Under the pieces are notes generated by a model. It was not told the origin of the DNA. It saw only the letters and a program-made list of their open reading frames with translations, and ran no database searches. Of a DNA stretch of 64,000 nucleotides, positions 18,792-30,610 are shown one piece after another; the stretch's first letter is position 1; each line of letters opens with the position of its first letter. The position numbers were made by a program, and so were the translations under genes. Location of the stretch: positions 248,001 to 312,000 of the forward strand of contig NZ_JAKWBL010000003.1 in the NCBI RefSeq assembly GCF_022513635.1. Direction: 5' to 3'. This DNA is from Paraniabella ginsengisoli. GTDB lineage: Bacteria; Bacteroidota; Bacteroidia; Chitinophagales; Chitinophagaceae.

Positions 18792-20583
18792 AAATGTTTA
18801 AAAATGGTAAAGGTAAAAATACTTCCGTAAGGTTGGTTAGGTTTTACATTTATTTCTCCTTCGTGCAAATCCACAATTTTTTTACTGTGCGCCAAACCAA
18901 TTCCAGTACCTTCATAATTACTATTGGTATGTAGCCGTTGAAATATCCTGAATATTTTTTCCCCGTATTCTTCTTCCACACCAATTCCATTATCTTTTAC
19001 AAAAAATCTCCAATAATTATCTTGTTCAATACATTCAATTTTAATATCCGGATCTCTGCCGGGCTTTTTAAACTTTAATGCGTTAATAATAAGATTTTGA
19101 AATAACAATCTCAATTCGGTTTTGTAAGCATTGATCACTGGCAATTCATCAGCAACGATTTTTGCATTAGACTCATTTATTTTTGTTGAAAGATCTTTAA
19201 TAACTGACGACACAATCGAATTGCAGTCGGTAACAGAAAGCTCAATATTTCTACCGATAAGTGAGTAATCTAATAAGGCCTTAATAAGGTTACTCATTCT
19301 TTGAGTAGACTCATTTATAAAATCCAAATATTGTTTTCCCTGCTCATTAAAAAAATCGCTATAATCTTCTTCTAAAAGTTCAACAAAACTCATTACTGTT
19401 CTAAGTGGTTCTTGCAGGTCATGCGAAGCAATGTATGCAAACTGTTCAAGTTCTTTATTTTTATTTTCCAACTCCAGATTGTACGCCTTCAATACATTTT
19501 GAGCTTTTATCCGATCAGTAATATCTCTGATAGCAGCACTTACAATGATACCTTCATCTGTTTCCAAAGGACTTAAAGATATTTCAATCGGAAATTCCTC
19601 GCCGCTTTTTCGAAGTCCTTTTAACTCTAACCCAGCTCCCATTGGGCGGGCTTTGGGGTTTGAAAAAAACCATCCCGGTGCGAAGTGTGGTTTCCGCGAA
19701 AGCGATCGGGTATTAAAATCTCTACTCGCTTTCCTATTAGTTCGCTTTTATTATAACCAAAAATATTTTCCACTTGCGTGTTTACTAGTTGGATAATGCC
19801 ATCTTTACTTACAATTACCATAGCATCAGGCGCACTTTCCAAAAGCCCTCTGAACATTTGTTCACCACGTTTTCGTTCAGTAATATCTCTTATTGCAGCC
19901 GACACAAAAGTCCCTTCTTCAGTTATTAAAGGGCTTAATGAAATCTCAGCCTGAAAAGTAGAGCTATCCTTTCTCTTTGCGTACAATTCTATTCCCTTAC
20001 CCATGCTTCGGGTAGTAGGCTGTTTAAAATAAGTTTCCCTATGACTTTTATGATACTTCAAAAATGAATCAGGAATAAGCACTTCTACTTCCTGGCCCAA
20101 CAGTTCATCTTTAGTATATCCAAACAAACTTTCCGTTTGTGCATTAGCAAGAACAATTTGTCCTTGTTTATTAACGATCACCATTGCATCCGGAGCTGTC
20201 TCCAACAGCGCCTGCGCTTTACTGGCAACCTTATAAGTTTGGCTGGCCAATCTTAAAACAGCAGAAACGCCAATGATCCTTCCATTCTCATCCAGAATAG
20301 AAGAATATTGGATAAACACAGATTTTTTTATGTCGGAAAACGTTACAATTTCCGATTTGACTATTTCTAAATGTTCATTAAACTTCAATCGTTCCAGGCT
20401 TACCTCAAAAGCATCTTTGTATTCGGGTGCTAAAAGTGATATAAACGAACGCCCTTGTAAAGAATCAGGTTGATCACTATCCTGAAATAACGCTATTGCA
20501 GCATGATTAGCGTACAGTACTTTACCTGTTAAGCTAATTCCCAGAATACTGTCGGTTGCGGAATCTACAATATGATTTTTCAT
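18788..20583 (-). CDS. Three-PAS sensor histidine kinase, frameshifted
   Basis: Reconstructed length is 598 residues. There are three PAS domains at about 5-120, 127-245 and 250-365. The second and third are near-duplicates, each containing ELxGxxVExLIPDxF, a SHR motif and EISLSPLxTxEG. Then come HisKA with phospho-His near 388 ([17 protein letters not shown]) and HATPase ([43 protein letters not shown]). No membrane segment is seen, so it is probably cytoplasmic. The AIRDITER joints look like PAC motifs. One base is missing near 19650 ([13 protein letters not shown]). The partner receiver overlaps its stop codon. The signal is unknown; PAS domains can bind haem, flavin or small ligands, but no diagnostic residue is visible. 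Confidence 0.85.
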
Positions 20584-20639
20584 AAAGCCTGCTAAGTTTG
20601 GAACAATTGCAGCAAGATAGTGGTTTTATTACAAATTGT

Positions 20640-20715
20640 TAAGCCATCAATAAATAGATAGCATCCATCTTGCTACGCTCAATTCAACTGTAGAATATAC
20701 AGGATCCTACATAAA
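20640..20715 (-). repeat. Dispersed repeat family A, copy 4 (diverged)
   Basis: On the minus strand it reads TAGGATCCTGTATATTCTAC, AGTTGAATTGAGCGTAGCAA, GATGGATGCTATC, TATTTATTGATGG. The order of blocks matches other family A copies although the core is altered. Confidence 0.45.
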
Positions 20716-20773
20716 CGATCCTGTTCAGCCTTCCTGATAAATAGTCCAATGTCGCCGTTAAACCGTGTAATAC

Positions 20774-20804
20774 AAAGAGAGCTATCTAAAAGACAGCTCT
20801 CTTT
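20774..20804 (-). terminator. Terminator hairpin of the peroxiredoxin gene
   Basis: AAAGAGAGCT (20774-20783) pairs with AGCTCTCTTT (20795-20804). It lies 23 nt past the peroxiredoxin stop. Arms ending in A/T runs suit either direction. Confidence 0.6.
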
Positions 20805-20826
20805 AATACATGAAAATTCACATTCC

Positions 20827-21465
20827 TTATTTCACTTCCAAAGCATACGCTTTAGCTAATGCTATAAGCAAGTCCGGGCCCATCCTCGTTTTAAAATCAG
20901 GATCAATATGTTCAAATTTGATCTCCCCTTTTTTATTCAAAATATAAATTGCAGGCACCGGCAAAAGATTGTCTATATTTTTTCCTCCTGAAGACGCACC
21001 TAAAAAAGAGTGATAGTTTTTAGGTGCGGCAAATGCGATGCCGAAACCTTTCGACAAAGAAAGATCAGCGTCAGAAAGCAATGTATAAGTCAACTTTCTC
21101 TTCTTAATAGTTTCTTTTAAATTATCAGGACTGTCGGTGCTCACTGCCATTACCTGGTATCCCAACGATTCCAATTCTTTCGCAGCCTTTTGCAACCCTG
21201 CAAGTTGCACCTGGCAATAAGGACACCACCCACCTCTGTAAAATACAAGAATTGCAGGTTTTTTACTGACCTCTTTTTTAAGATCGATCTGCGTTCCTGA
21301 CGCATCAGGTAATTTTAAATCAGGAACAGTTTCGCCAACTAACAACGGGCTCACATCCTGAGGTTTTTCGGGTGCTCCATAACTCTGTGCATGTACTGAT
21401 TCTGGCATAATCATACCAGAAAATAGTAAAGCACAGATAACTGATACTATTTTAATAAATTTCAT
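20827..21465 (-). CDS. Exported AhpC/TSA-family peroxiredoxin-like protein
   Basis: The protein has 212 residues. The N-terminal signal peptide (KIVSVICALLFSGMIMPESVHAQ) predicts export. The thioredoxin-fold domain contains PAILVFYRGGWCPYCQVQLAGL, a CxxC active site as in AhpC/TSA and thiol-disulfide proteins, then VMAVSTDSPDNLKETI and FGIAFAAP. It likely reduces peroxides or handles disulfides in the periplasm. The AraC-type regulator gene ends 22 nt upstream on the same strand, so both may be transcribed together. The frame is intact. Confidence 0.85.
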   Translation of the reverse strand: MKFIKIVSVICALLFSGMIMPESVHAQSYGAPEKPQDVSPLLVGETVPDLKLPDASGTQIDLKKEVSKKPAILVFYRGGWCPYCQVQLAGLQKAAKELESLGYQVMAVSTDSPDNLKETIKKRKLTYTLLSDADLSLSKGFGIAFAAPKNYHSFLGASSGGKNIDNLLPVPAIYILNKKGEIKFEHIDPDFKTRMGPDLLIALAKAYALEVK

Positions 21466-21487
21466 TTATATTTTTTATAATTAATAT

Positions 21488-22333
21488 TTAGAGTCGACCG
21501 CCTTTAAAAGTGGAAATACTTTTTCCGCTATGCTGTTTAAAAAAGCGACTAAAATGTGCCGGACTTGTAAAGCCTAATGCATAACCAATTTCCTTTGCCG
21601 TTTTTCCTGAATAATTGAAGTAGCGTTTTGCTTCTAACAAAATTCTGTTTTGTATTACTTTCGAAGGTGGCGGATAATTTAATGCTGCAAAAAGATTGCT
21701 CAATGTTTTGGGCGACCTGTTCAATACCTTCGCATAAAAACTTACCGAATGTTCTGTTTTAAAATGCCCTTCAAGTGTAAGATTAAACATCCGTACCACA
21801 TCCAGTTTTTCATCATCTAAATGTCCTTCATTTAAAGTCTGTCTGCGCGCAACCCTTGTGATGCCAATGATCAATCTTTTTAATAAAGTGCGCAACATTT
21901 CGCCCTGCATACTATCTATAACCTGTAAATCTGAAAAGCACATCTTTTCAATTATCTCAATGTCTGCTACTTCTTCATCTGTTAAATTTATAAACAAAGG
22001 ATGCCTGATTCCATAAAATAAAAAACCAACACATCCTACTTCCTTATCATGATCAACAATACAATAAAACTCCCGGTTAAATTGCCACGCGGTTAGTGTT
22101 TCCGGACTTTCAAAAACAAAGTGCTGATTGACCATCAGCGGCAATACGGATTTTGATGGAAACGCATACGGCACTTCATCAATTATTACTGTTTGACTTT
22201 TGCCACCATTATAAACAATGCTGTTGATGGTGTCATCTTTCAAAATACCTTCACCCTTTAATGCATGTCCATCACCTCCTTTATGAATCAGAAACAAACC
22301 GTTGGTGTTTTTATTCCGGAAAATGTGTGGCAC
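21488..22333 (-). CDS. AraC-family transcriptional regulator
   Basis: The protein has 281 residues. The N-terminal half looks like a cupin-type sensor (GLFLIHKGGDGHALKGEG, VPYAFPSKSVLPLM). The C-terminal half is a double helix-turn-helix, with ILLEAKRYFNYSGKTAKEIG and ALGFTSPAHFSRFFKQHSGK typical of the AraC recognition helix. The start is GTG at 22333. It precedes the exported peroxiredoxin gene by 22 nt; whether it controls that gene is inferred only. The inducer is unknown. Confidence 0.85.
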   Translation of the reverse strand: MPHIFRNKNTNGLFLIHKGGDGHALKGEGILKDDTINSIVYNGGKSQTVIIDEVPYAFPSKSVLPLMVNQHFVFESPETLTAWQFNREFYCIVDHDKEVGCVGFLFYGIRHPLFINLTDEEVADIEIIEKMCFSDLQVIDSMQGEMLRTLLKRLIIGITRVARRQTLNEGHLDDEKLDVVRMFNLTLEGHFKTEHSVSFYAKVLNRSPKTLSNLFAALNYPPPSKVIQNRILLEAKRYFNYSGKTAKEIGYALGFTSPAHFSRFFKQHSGKSISTFKGGRL

Positions 22334-22397
22334 TTTAATAGATTTTTTTATACGCAGTTATGCACAATGGTACAAAAAAATCTCCCCATTAACAAAT

Positions 22398-22433
22398 AAG
22401 CAGGTTTGTATCAGACTTGTTACAAACCTGCTT
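22398..22433 (-). terminator. 13-bp terminator hairpin after the spondin gene
   Basis: AAGCAGGTTTGTA (22398-22410) pairs perfectly with TACAAACCTGCTT (22421-22433), with a 10-nt loop. It begins six bases past the stop of the spondin-domain gene and ahead of the AraC gene. Confidence 0.65.
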
Positions 22434-22438
22434 CGTGA

Positions 22439-23740
22439 TTAATTTATATTGACTTTTATAATTGGAGGAAGTGTGGTAAACGCATTTGGATTGGGCACTT
22501 CTTCAATCACTTTGCTTTCCACCATTGGTGTTCCTCCCAAAGCCGCTTGCGAAATACCTGCACCCGGATATTGGCTTACTGATGTGCCATTATCATATAA
22601 TTTGATCTGGGAAGAAACATCCCCTTTTGTAGCCCCACTAATGCCTTCAGCGGTTGTTGCAAAGAACCAATCGTTTGAAAGTCCATACATGGTTGCCAAA
22701 GCAATCTTATCACCTTTCTTTAAACTCAGTTGCTGCGACACTTTTCCTCCTGCATTTCCATTGATCATCGGCAACAAAAGTGTTGTTACAGATTCTTTCA
22801 ATATATATACATCTTTTACGCTTGCTTTTGTTTTTAATGCAGCGGCCAACACATCAGCGTTACCTGTTTGAGCAAGCTCCTTCAACCCTTCGCCTCTGTC
22901 TTTTTCGCCTGCTTTATAAAATGGATTTTCATTGCCATTATATACCACAACTAATATAGGCGATAAGGGCGTAAATATACCCGTCAAACTGGTAAGATGA
23001 GCGCTCATTGTAGCTATATCGCCCATTTCTGCAATATTTGTAAGCCCATTAGCGCTTGGCTTACCTTCTTCATAAATAGGTTTTTCATTTAACAGATCAC
23101 CACCTACAATATATGAAACGGACCAAACACCCGGACTAAATGGTGTTTCATTGATCGTTCCTCCGCTGTTATTTTTGATCGTTAACGTGAACATGGATTT
23201 GCCGTCGTAAGCCAAAGACAGGTTCATCAATTTAGAAGCCTCTAAATAAACATTTCCCTGATCATCTACCAGATCAACTTCTTTTATATTTTTTGGTGAA
23301 GTTTCTGCTGTGCCTGGATGCGTTGCAGTACTGCCAGGCACCTGGTTAATGCGCGTTCCATTATCCCACAATTTTATTTGATCCGACACATCGCCGGTAA
23401 TGGGTGTGCCATCATCTTCATACAATTTTATACCAGGATTTTCAGGTGCAAAAAACAGGTCGTTAGACCAGCCATACATGGTTGCAAAACTTAACGCCTG
23501 ACCTTTTGCTGCTGAAAATGTAATGGTAACTGATTGACCGGGAAATATCACTGGCGGATTTCCAGCACCTTTAAAAGTTCCCGACTGAACCAATGGCCGA
23601 CTGTCCAGTACATTTTCGATAGTTATCGTTTTTGCTTCCGGCATCTCTACCTCTTGCCTTTCACACGATGTTATGATGATAGCCAATACAGGCAACATCA
23701 TAAACAACTCACGCAATAAATTTTTTCTTTGATAAGTCAT
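22439..23740 (-). CDS. Spondin-domain lipoprotein with two tandem domains
   Basis: Signal peptide with lipobox: LLRELFMMLPVLAIIITSC. The mature protein holds two similar spondin-type modules, recognisable by paired phrases: ALSFATMYGWSNDLFFAPE with DQIKLWDNGTRINQVPG in the first, and IALATMYGLSNDWFFATT with SQIKLYDNGTSVSQYPG in the second. This is the repeat pattern of bacterial spondin_N lipoproteins, whose function is not known; extracellular adhesion is a guess from the animal family. About 433 residues. I chose the ATG at 23740 because it begins the signal peptide. The frame is intact. Confidence 0.78.
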   Translation of the reverse strand: MTYQRKNLLRELFMMLPVLAIIITSCERQEVEMPEAKTITIENVLDSRPLVQSGTFKGAGNPPVIFPGQSVTITFSAAKGQALSFATMYGWSNDLFFAPENPGIKLYEDDGTPITGDVSDQIKLWDNGTRINQVPGSTATHPGTAETSPKNIKEVDLVDDQGNVYLEASKLMNLSLAYDGKSMFTLTIKNNSGGTINETPFSPGVWSVSYIVGGDLLNEKPIYEEGKPSANGLTNIAEMGDIATMSAHLTSLTGIFTPLSPILVVVYNGNENPFYKAGEKDRGEGLKELAQTGNADVLAAALKTKASVKDVYILKESVTTLLLPMINGNAGGKVSQQLSLKKGDKIALATMYGLSNDWFFATTAEGISGATKGDVSSQIKLYDNGTSVSQYPGAGISQAALGGTPMVESKVIEEVPNPNAFTTLPPIIKVNIN

Positions 23741-25790
<2,050 letters not shown>

Positions 25791-25816
25791 TACCAGATCA
25801 TACTTTATATTACACA

Positions 25817-25850
25817 AGAGGTTCTCAAAAAGGAACCTCTTTATTTTTAT
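25817..25850 (+). terminator. Intrinsic terminator of pyrG
   Basis: AGAGGTTC (25817-25824) pairs with GAACCTCT (25833-25840), with an 8-nt loop, then TTATTTTTAT. It starts 26 nt after the pyrG stop. Confidence 0.8.
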
Positions 25851-25889
25851 ATACATAATAAAATCTGTAAGCCGATATATTTTTTATGT

Positions 25890-25915
25890 ATATAATTGTT
25901 ACATTTATCCATAAA
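25890..25915 (+). promoter_or_regulatory. Putative promoter motif shared by the two MFS genes, copy 1
   Basis: ATATAATTGTTACATTTATC at 25890-25909 contains TACATTTA, one base off TAnnTTTG. Nearly the same sequence lies ahead of the next transporter (27327-27345). The leader to the ATG at 26031 would be about 120 nt. Confidence 0.3.
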
Positions 25916-26030
25916 TCACGCATAACGAAAGCAAATATGAAATGAGCATAAAAATATATTCATTATACACAAGCGATGAATATTTTTCTTTGCGAATAAC
26001 ATGTGGCAATTAAAAGAATAAAATCAACAC

Positions 26031-27303
26031 ATGAAATCAATAAACAGGTCTCAACTTTTTGTAGCCAGTTGTTTAGCGCTATTAGTTACATCCCTTTCTT
26101 TTGGAATCAGAGCCGGCATCTTAAACCAGTTAGGTACTGATTTTGGACTTGATAATGCTGAACTGGGAACCATTGCCGCTACGGCATTCTGGGGATTTCC
26201 TTTAGCAGTGGTTATTGGAGGTATCGTGGTCGATATTATCGGCATGAAGAAGTTGCTGGTATTTGCGTTTATCTTTCATTTATTAGGAATTGTACTAACC
26301 ATTTTTGCTGGAGAGTTTGGCAATCCTTTTTGGAATCTATTCTTCTCAACCCTGCTTATAGGAATTGCAAACGGTACTGTTGAAGCCGCCTGCAATCCTT
26401 TGGTGACGGCTCTTTACCCCGAAAACAAAACAACCAAGCTAAACCATTTCCATCTTTGGTTTCCAGGAGGTATTGTACTAGGCACGCTTATCGTTTATTT
26501 CTTTAATCAGGTCGCAATTGGATGGCAAATACAAATGGCCATGATGTTGATTCCTGCTTTTATATATGGATTTCTTTTTTCCAAAAGAGAATTTCCTGTT
26601 ACAGAGCGCGTGGCCAGTGGTGTTTCAACAGGAGAAATGTATCGTTCTCTTGCAAACCCCCTATTCATCTTTATGCTCATTTGCATGTTTGGAACCGCTA
26701 TCACCGAATTATTTACAGGACAATGGATAGATATTCTTTTAAGAAATGTAACAGACAATGCGTTGTTGGTACTCACTGTGTCGACAGGCGTAATGGTGGT
26801 AGGCCGTGCCTTTGCCGGACCCATTGTAGAAAAATTAGCGCCACAGGGTGTATTATTAATGTCTGCAATTATAGCTACTTTAGGGCTTTACCTGTTAGGT
26901 AATAGCAGCGGTAATACCATATTTGCAGGCGCCTTAATATTCGGTGCTGGCGTTTGCTATTTCTGGCCTCATGCTGGGCTTTGTAGCAGAATATTTACCC
27001 AAAACAGGCGCCGTGGGCCTCAATTTAATGGGCGGAGCCGGTATGTTTGCTGTTTCCGTTTATATGATGTTTATGGGTGGATTCTATGACCGACTAATTG
27101 CTCAAAAATTACCAACAGGAGCCGATCTGAAAGTTTATAATTCTGCGGAAGCAACTGCTGAAATGAAAACAGCATTAGCTGAGGCCAACAAAGCAGCCGG
27201 ACCTGAAATCATTAATACAACATTGATCATTCCTGTAATATTGATTGTGGCTTTTATTGGACTGAATATATATATGCGTAAAAGAACTAAGTTAGCATTA
27301 TAA
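26031..27303 (+). CDS. MFS sugar transporter (FucP/GluP-like), frameshifted
   Basis: This is a twelve-helix inner-membrane permease of about 424 residues. Family-like features are LSFGIRAGILNQLGTDFGL in helix 1, GIANGTVEAACNPLVTALYP and KLNHFHLWFPGGIVLGTL, which match Bacteroidota sugar:cation symporters. The frame changes near 26970 (GVCYFWP|TMLGFVAEYLPKTG), where two bases are missing or one is extra. The final part is GLNIYMRKRTKL. It opens a same-strand run with a second permease and two TIM-barrel isomerases, so it probably imports the sugar they act on. The substrate is unknown. Confidence 0.8.
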
Positions 27304-27326
27304 GTATTTGATCTTTTTCAATACAT

Positions 27327-27345
27327 ATAATATTGTACATTTATC
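27327..27345 (+). promoter_or_regulatory. Putative promoter motif shared by the two MFS genes, copy 2
   Basis: ATAATATTGTACATTTATC matches the motif at 25890-25909 except for a one-base shift. TACATTTA is at 27336-27343, 30 nt before the permease ATG. Confidence 0.3.
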
Positions 27346-27372
27346 AACTCTAAATCTTAAAGACAATTTAAT

Positions 27373-28612
27373 ATGAAATCTGGTATCAAACTACAGTTAT
27401 CCTTCATGATGTTTCTCGAATTCTTCATTTGGGGTGCATGGTTTGTAACATTAGGAACTTTTTAGGAACCAACCTAAAAGCAAGTGGCCTCGAAATAGCA
27501 AACGTGTTCTCGACACAATCATGGGGAGCCATAATAGCTCCTTTTATTATAGGCCTTTCGCTGATAGGTTTTTTAATGCTGAAAAAATCTTAGGTATCCT
27601 TCACCTTATTGGTGCAGCGCTTATGTATATGATGTTCAAGTCAGAAAATGTAGCCGTTTTCTATCCATACGTTTTAGTATACATGATATTATACATGCCA
27701 ACTTTGGCTTTAGTTAATTCTGTATCCTTCAGGCAAATGACGAACCCTGAAAAAGAATTTCCTTCGATAAGAATATTTGGCACCATTGGTTGGATTCTTG
27801 CCGGGCTTATTATCAGCTATGCTTTCCATTGGGATAATGAGCAAAACAATACGACGAATGACACGCTTAGAAATACATTTTTGATGGCGGCGATAGCATC
27901 GGTTGTTTTAGGCTTGTTCAGCTTTACACTCCCCAAAACTCCGCCTAAAAAGATTAATGAAAAAGGCGGCGCTTCGGTCAGTCAGATATTAGGCTTAGAT
28001 GCTTTAAAACTATTAAAAGACAAAAACTTTTTAATCTTTTTTATTGCTTCCGTTCTTATTTGCATACCCCTTGCCTTTTATTATCAACAGGCGAATCCTT
28101 TTTTAACCACAATTGGACTTGAAAACCCCACGGCCAAGATGGCTATCGGTCAGGTTTCGGAAGTAATTTTTCTTTTATTAATTCCATTCTTATTTAAACG
28201 TTTTGGATTTAAAAATACTATTCTAATAGGGATGCTTGCCTGGGCTGTTCGATATTTATTATTCGCTTATGGAAATGCGGGCGAGCTTACATTTATGTTA
28301 ATTATAGGAATAGCATTGCATGGTATTTGTTACGATTTCTTTTTTGTATCCGGACAAATTTATACTGATGCAAAAGCTGGTGAAAAATACAAAAGTTCTG
28401 CTCAGGGTTTAATTACGCTTGCCACTTATGGCATCGGGCAATTAATTGGCTTTTGGGTAGCCGGATTTGTAACAGAGCATTATAAAACCGCTGGTAACTC
28501 TGATAGCTATTGGCAAAATGTATGGCTTGTTCCAGCAGGCATTGCAGCTGTAGTATGTTTTTTGTTTGCAGTAATATTTAAGAACGATAAAAAAGTAGCA
28601 GTTAATGAATAG
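27373..28612 (+). CDS. MFS permease of the nucleoside:H+ symporter type, frameshifted
   Basis: The start reads MKSGIKLQLSFMMFLEFFIW and then GAWFVTLGTFLGTNLKASG, which is the N-terminal signature of NupG/XapB-like permeases. Later segments include SVSFRQMTNPEKEFPSIRIF and GTIGWILAGLIISY, and ALHGICYDFFFVSGQIYTDA. Twelve helices and 413 residues are expected after repair. Two single bases are lost: in the T5 run near 27462 (GTF|LGTN) and near 27565 (IIGL|FADRFFNAE). Despite the family name, members next to sugar isomerases often move sugars. The stop overlaps the next ATG by eight bases, indicating one operon. Confidence 0.8.
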
Positions 28613-29485
28613 TAGACGTAATATGCTTAAAACGCTTGCGGCAGGATCGCTAGCAGCGGGTCTTTCACCGTTAAGTAGTTTAGCCACCGAACAAAAATTG
28701 ATGGGAAAATTAAAAGGAAATATTAATCACAGTGTTTGCCAATGGACATTTGGCAAAGTGCCACTGGAGGAATTATGTACTGTAGTTAAAAAAATGGGCT
28801 TGTCAGCTATTGACCTGCTTGGCCCAAAAGACTGGCCGACCATTCAAAAACATGGCATCACCTGCAGCATGTGTTATATTCCCGGAAAAGTGAGCCTGAC
28901 AGACGGTTTCGCAGGAACGGAATTTCATGGATCTCTTGTAAAAGATTATGAAGAAGGTATACCTCTTGTAGCGAAAGCAGGTTATAAAAACCTTATTTGC
29001 TTCAGCGGCAACCGTCGTGGTATGGATGACGAAACCGGATTAAAGAATTGTGTGGAAGGTTTAAAAAAATATTACCGCTTGCTGAGAAACATAAGGTGGT
29101 TTTAGTGATGGAACTTTTGAATAGTAAGGTTGATCATAAAGATTATATGTGCGACCATACTGCATGGGGTGCAGAACTTTGCAAAAGGTTAGGCAGTGAA
29201 AACTTTAAGTTGCTTTATGATATTTATCACATGCAGGTTGATGAAGGCAATGTTATAGCTAATATTAAAGCCAATCATCAATATATTGCGCATTATCACA
29301 CAGCTGGCGTGCCGGGCAGACATGAATTAAACGATAAGCAGGAACTATATTACCCTGCGATCATGCAGGCTATTTTAGATACAGGGTTTAAAGGATATGT
29401 AGCGCAGGAATTTATTCCAACAGGTAAAACAGATGCAGATAAATTTAAAGCATTGGAAGAAGCAGTGCATGTATGTGATGTGTGA
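28605..29485 (+). CDS. Exported TIM-barrel isomerase (hydroxypyruvate isomerase-like), frameshifted
   Basis: The N-terminus MNSRRNMLKTLAAGSLAAGL is a twin-arginine-type signal, so export is predicted. The rest is a xylose-isomerase-like TIM barrel of the hydroxypyruvate isomerase branch: INHSVCQWTFGKVPLEEL, VVLVMELLNSKVDHKDYMCD with a metal-ligand Glu, LLYDIYHMQVDEGN, IAHYHTAGVPGRHEL and GYVAQEFIPTG. One A is missing from the A7 run near 29068 (VEGLKK|ILPLAEKHK). About 293 residues. Its ATG lies inside the permease gene end. Which sugar it isomerises is unknown. Confidence 0.82.
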
Positions 29486-29521
29486 GTTAATTAGCCGATT
29501 AGCTAATGTAATGATGCCCGC
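29486..29521 (+). repeat. Dispersed repeat family C, copy 1
   Basis: GTGAGTTAATTAGCCGATTA then GCTAATGTAATGATG starts at the stop codon of the isomerase gene. The reverse complement recurs at 49606-49640, also against a stop codon, with 33 of 35 bases equal by eye. Confidence 0.6.
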
Positions 29522-29604
29522 CCGGATGAACTCCGGTCGGACGAGTGATAATGGCTGAAAGTTTAAAGTTTGTGAATGGCTCAGGGGCAGAAAGCGATAG
29601 CCTG

Positions 29605-29698
29605 ATGTGGGTGATTAGGATGAGATATGTACAACAGCACAAGAGTGCGACGCAAGGCTGATGCCATATATTTATCAGCCGGTACAATAAAATAAAAA
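29605..29698 (+). repeat. Dispersed repeat family A, copy 5
   Basis: The copy reads GATTAGGATGAGATATGTAC, AACAGCACAAGAGTGCGACG, CAAGGCTGATGCCATATATT, TATCAGCCGGTAC, AATAAAATAAAAAT. It ends about 20 nt before the next start codon. The 29522-29604 stretch before it has a CCGGATGAACTCCGG palindrome and nothing else I can name. Confidence 0.65.
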
Positions 29699-29720
29699 TT
29701 CGAAAATTAAATTCATAACA

Positions 29721-30587
29721 ATGGATAGAAAACATTTTTTACAGTTAAGTAGCAGCGCTGCTGCTGGCTTGGCATTTTCGTCATGCTTTGGCGGTAAAAA
29801 GTCGGCAGGCGGCGGCACCATTAAAAATCTTGGAATTCAGTTGTACTCGCTTCGCGACGATTTACCCAAAGATCCTAAAGGCATTTTAAAGAAAGTTGCG
29901 TCATTTGGATATAAGGAAATTGAAAGTTATGAAGGCGCAGATGGCATGTTTTGGGGAATGAAAAATACCGATTTTAAAAAATACATGACCGACCTTGGAA
30001 TGACCATTGTTAGTAGTCATTGCGACCATACTAAAGATTTTGAAAGAAAGGCGGCTGAGGCTGGTGAGATTGGAATGAAATATTTGATTTGCCCATGGTT
30101 GGGTAAACAGCGAAATTTAGATGACTACAAAAAAGCTGCCGATAGCTTCAACAAAGCTGGTGCTATTTGTCAGAAAAACGGGTTAAGATTTGCTTATCAT
30201 AATCATGATTATTCTTTCCGTTTGCAAAACGGACAATTTCCGCAGGATATAATGATGAAGAATTCTGATCCGGCCCTTGTAGACTTTGAAATGGATATGT
30301 ATTGGGTCGTTACTGCAGGTGAAGATCCGGCAAAATGGATGGAAAAATACAGATGGCGTTTTAAACTTTGCCATGTAAAAGACCGTAAAAAAGACACGCC
30401 TTTTAAAGAAGGTGAAGAAAACCAAAGTTGCATTGTAGGTAAAGGATCGATCGATTATAAGACTATTCTTAGCCAGGCAAAAAAACTGGGAATGCAGCAC
30501 TATATTTTGGAGCAAGAGGCTTATGAAAAAGCACCGCTTGAATGTGTAAAAGAAGGAGCAGCGTATTTGAATCAGTTGGTGTTTTAA
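29721..30587 (+). CDS. Exported TIM-barrel sugar phosphate isomerase/epimerase family protein
   Basis: The protein has 288 residues. The N-terminus MDRKHFLQLSSSAAAGLAFSSC combines a Tat-like opening with a lipobox-like Cys at 22. The barrel shows LGIQLYSLRDDLPKDPKGIL, FGYKEIESYEGADG, LRFAYHNHDYSF (metal-binding strand), VDFEMDMYWVVTAGEDP and RFKLCHVKDRKKDTPF. These are the AP-endonuclease-2 type barrels that act as sugar epimerases or isomerases. The frame is intact. It is the fourth gene in a run of transporters and isomerases on the plus strand, so an extracytoplasmic step in sugar breakdown is likely; the substrate cannot be named. Confidence 0.8.
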   Translation: MDRKHFLQLSSSAAAGLAFSSCFGGKKSAGGGTIKNLGIQLYSLRDDLPKDPKGILKKVASFGYKEIESYEGADGMFWGMKNTDFKKYMTDLGMTIVSSHCDHTKDFERKAAEAGEIGMKYLICPWLGKQRNLDDYKKAADSFNKAGAICQKNGLRFAYHNHDYSFRLQNGQFPQDIMMKNSDPALVDFEMDMYWVVTAGEDPAKWMEKYRWRFKLCHVKDRKKDTPFKEGEENQSCIVGKGSIDYKTILSQAKKLGMQHYILEQEAYEKAPLECVKEGAAYLNQLVF

Positions 30588-30610
30588 GCATCAATTCGGC
30601 AGAAATTATT

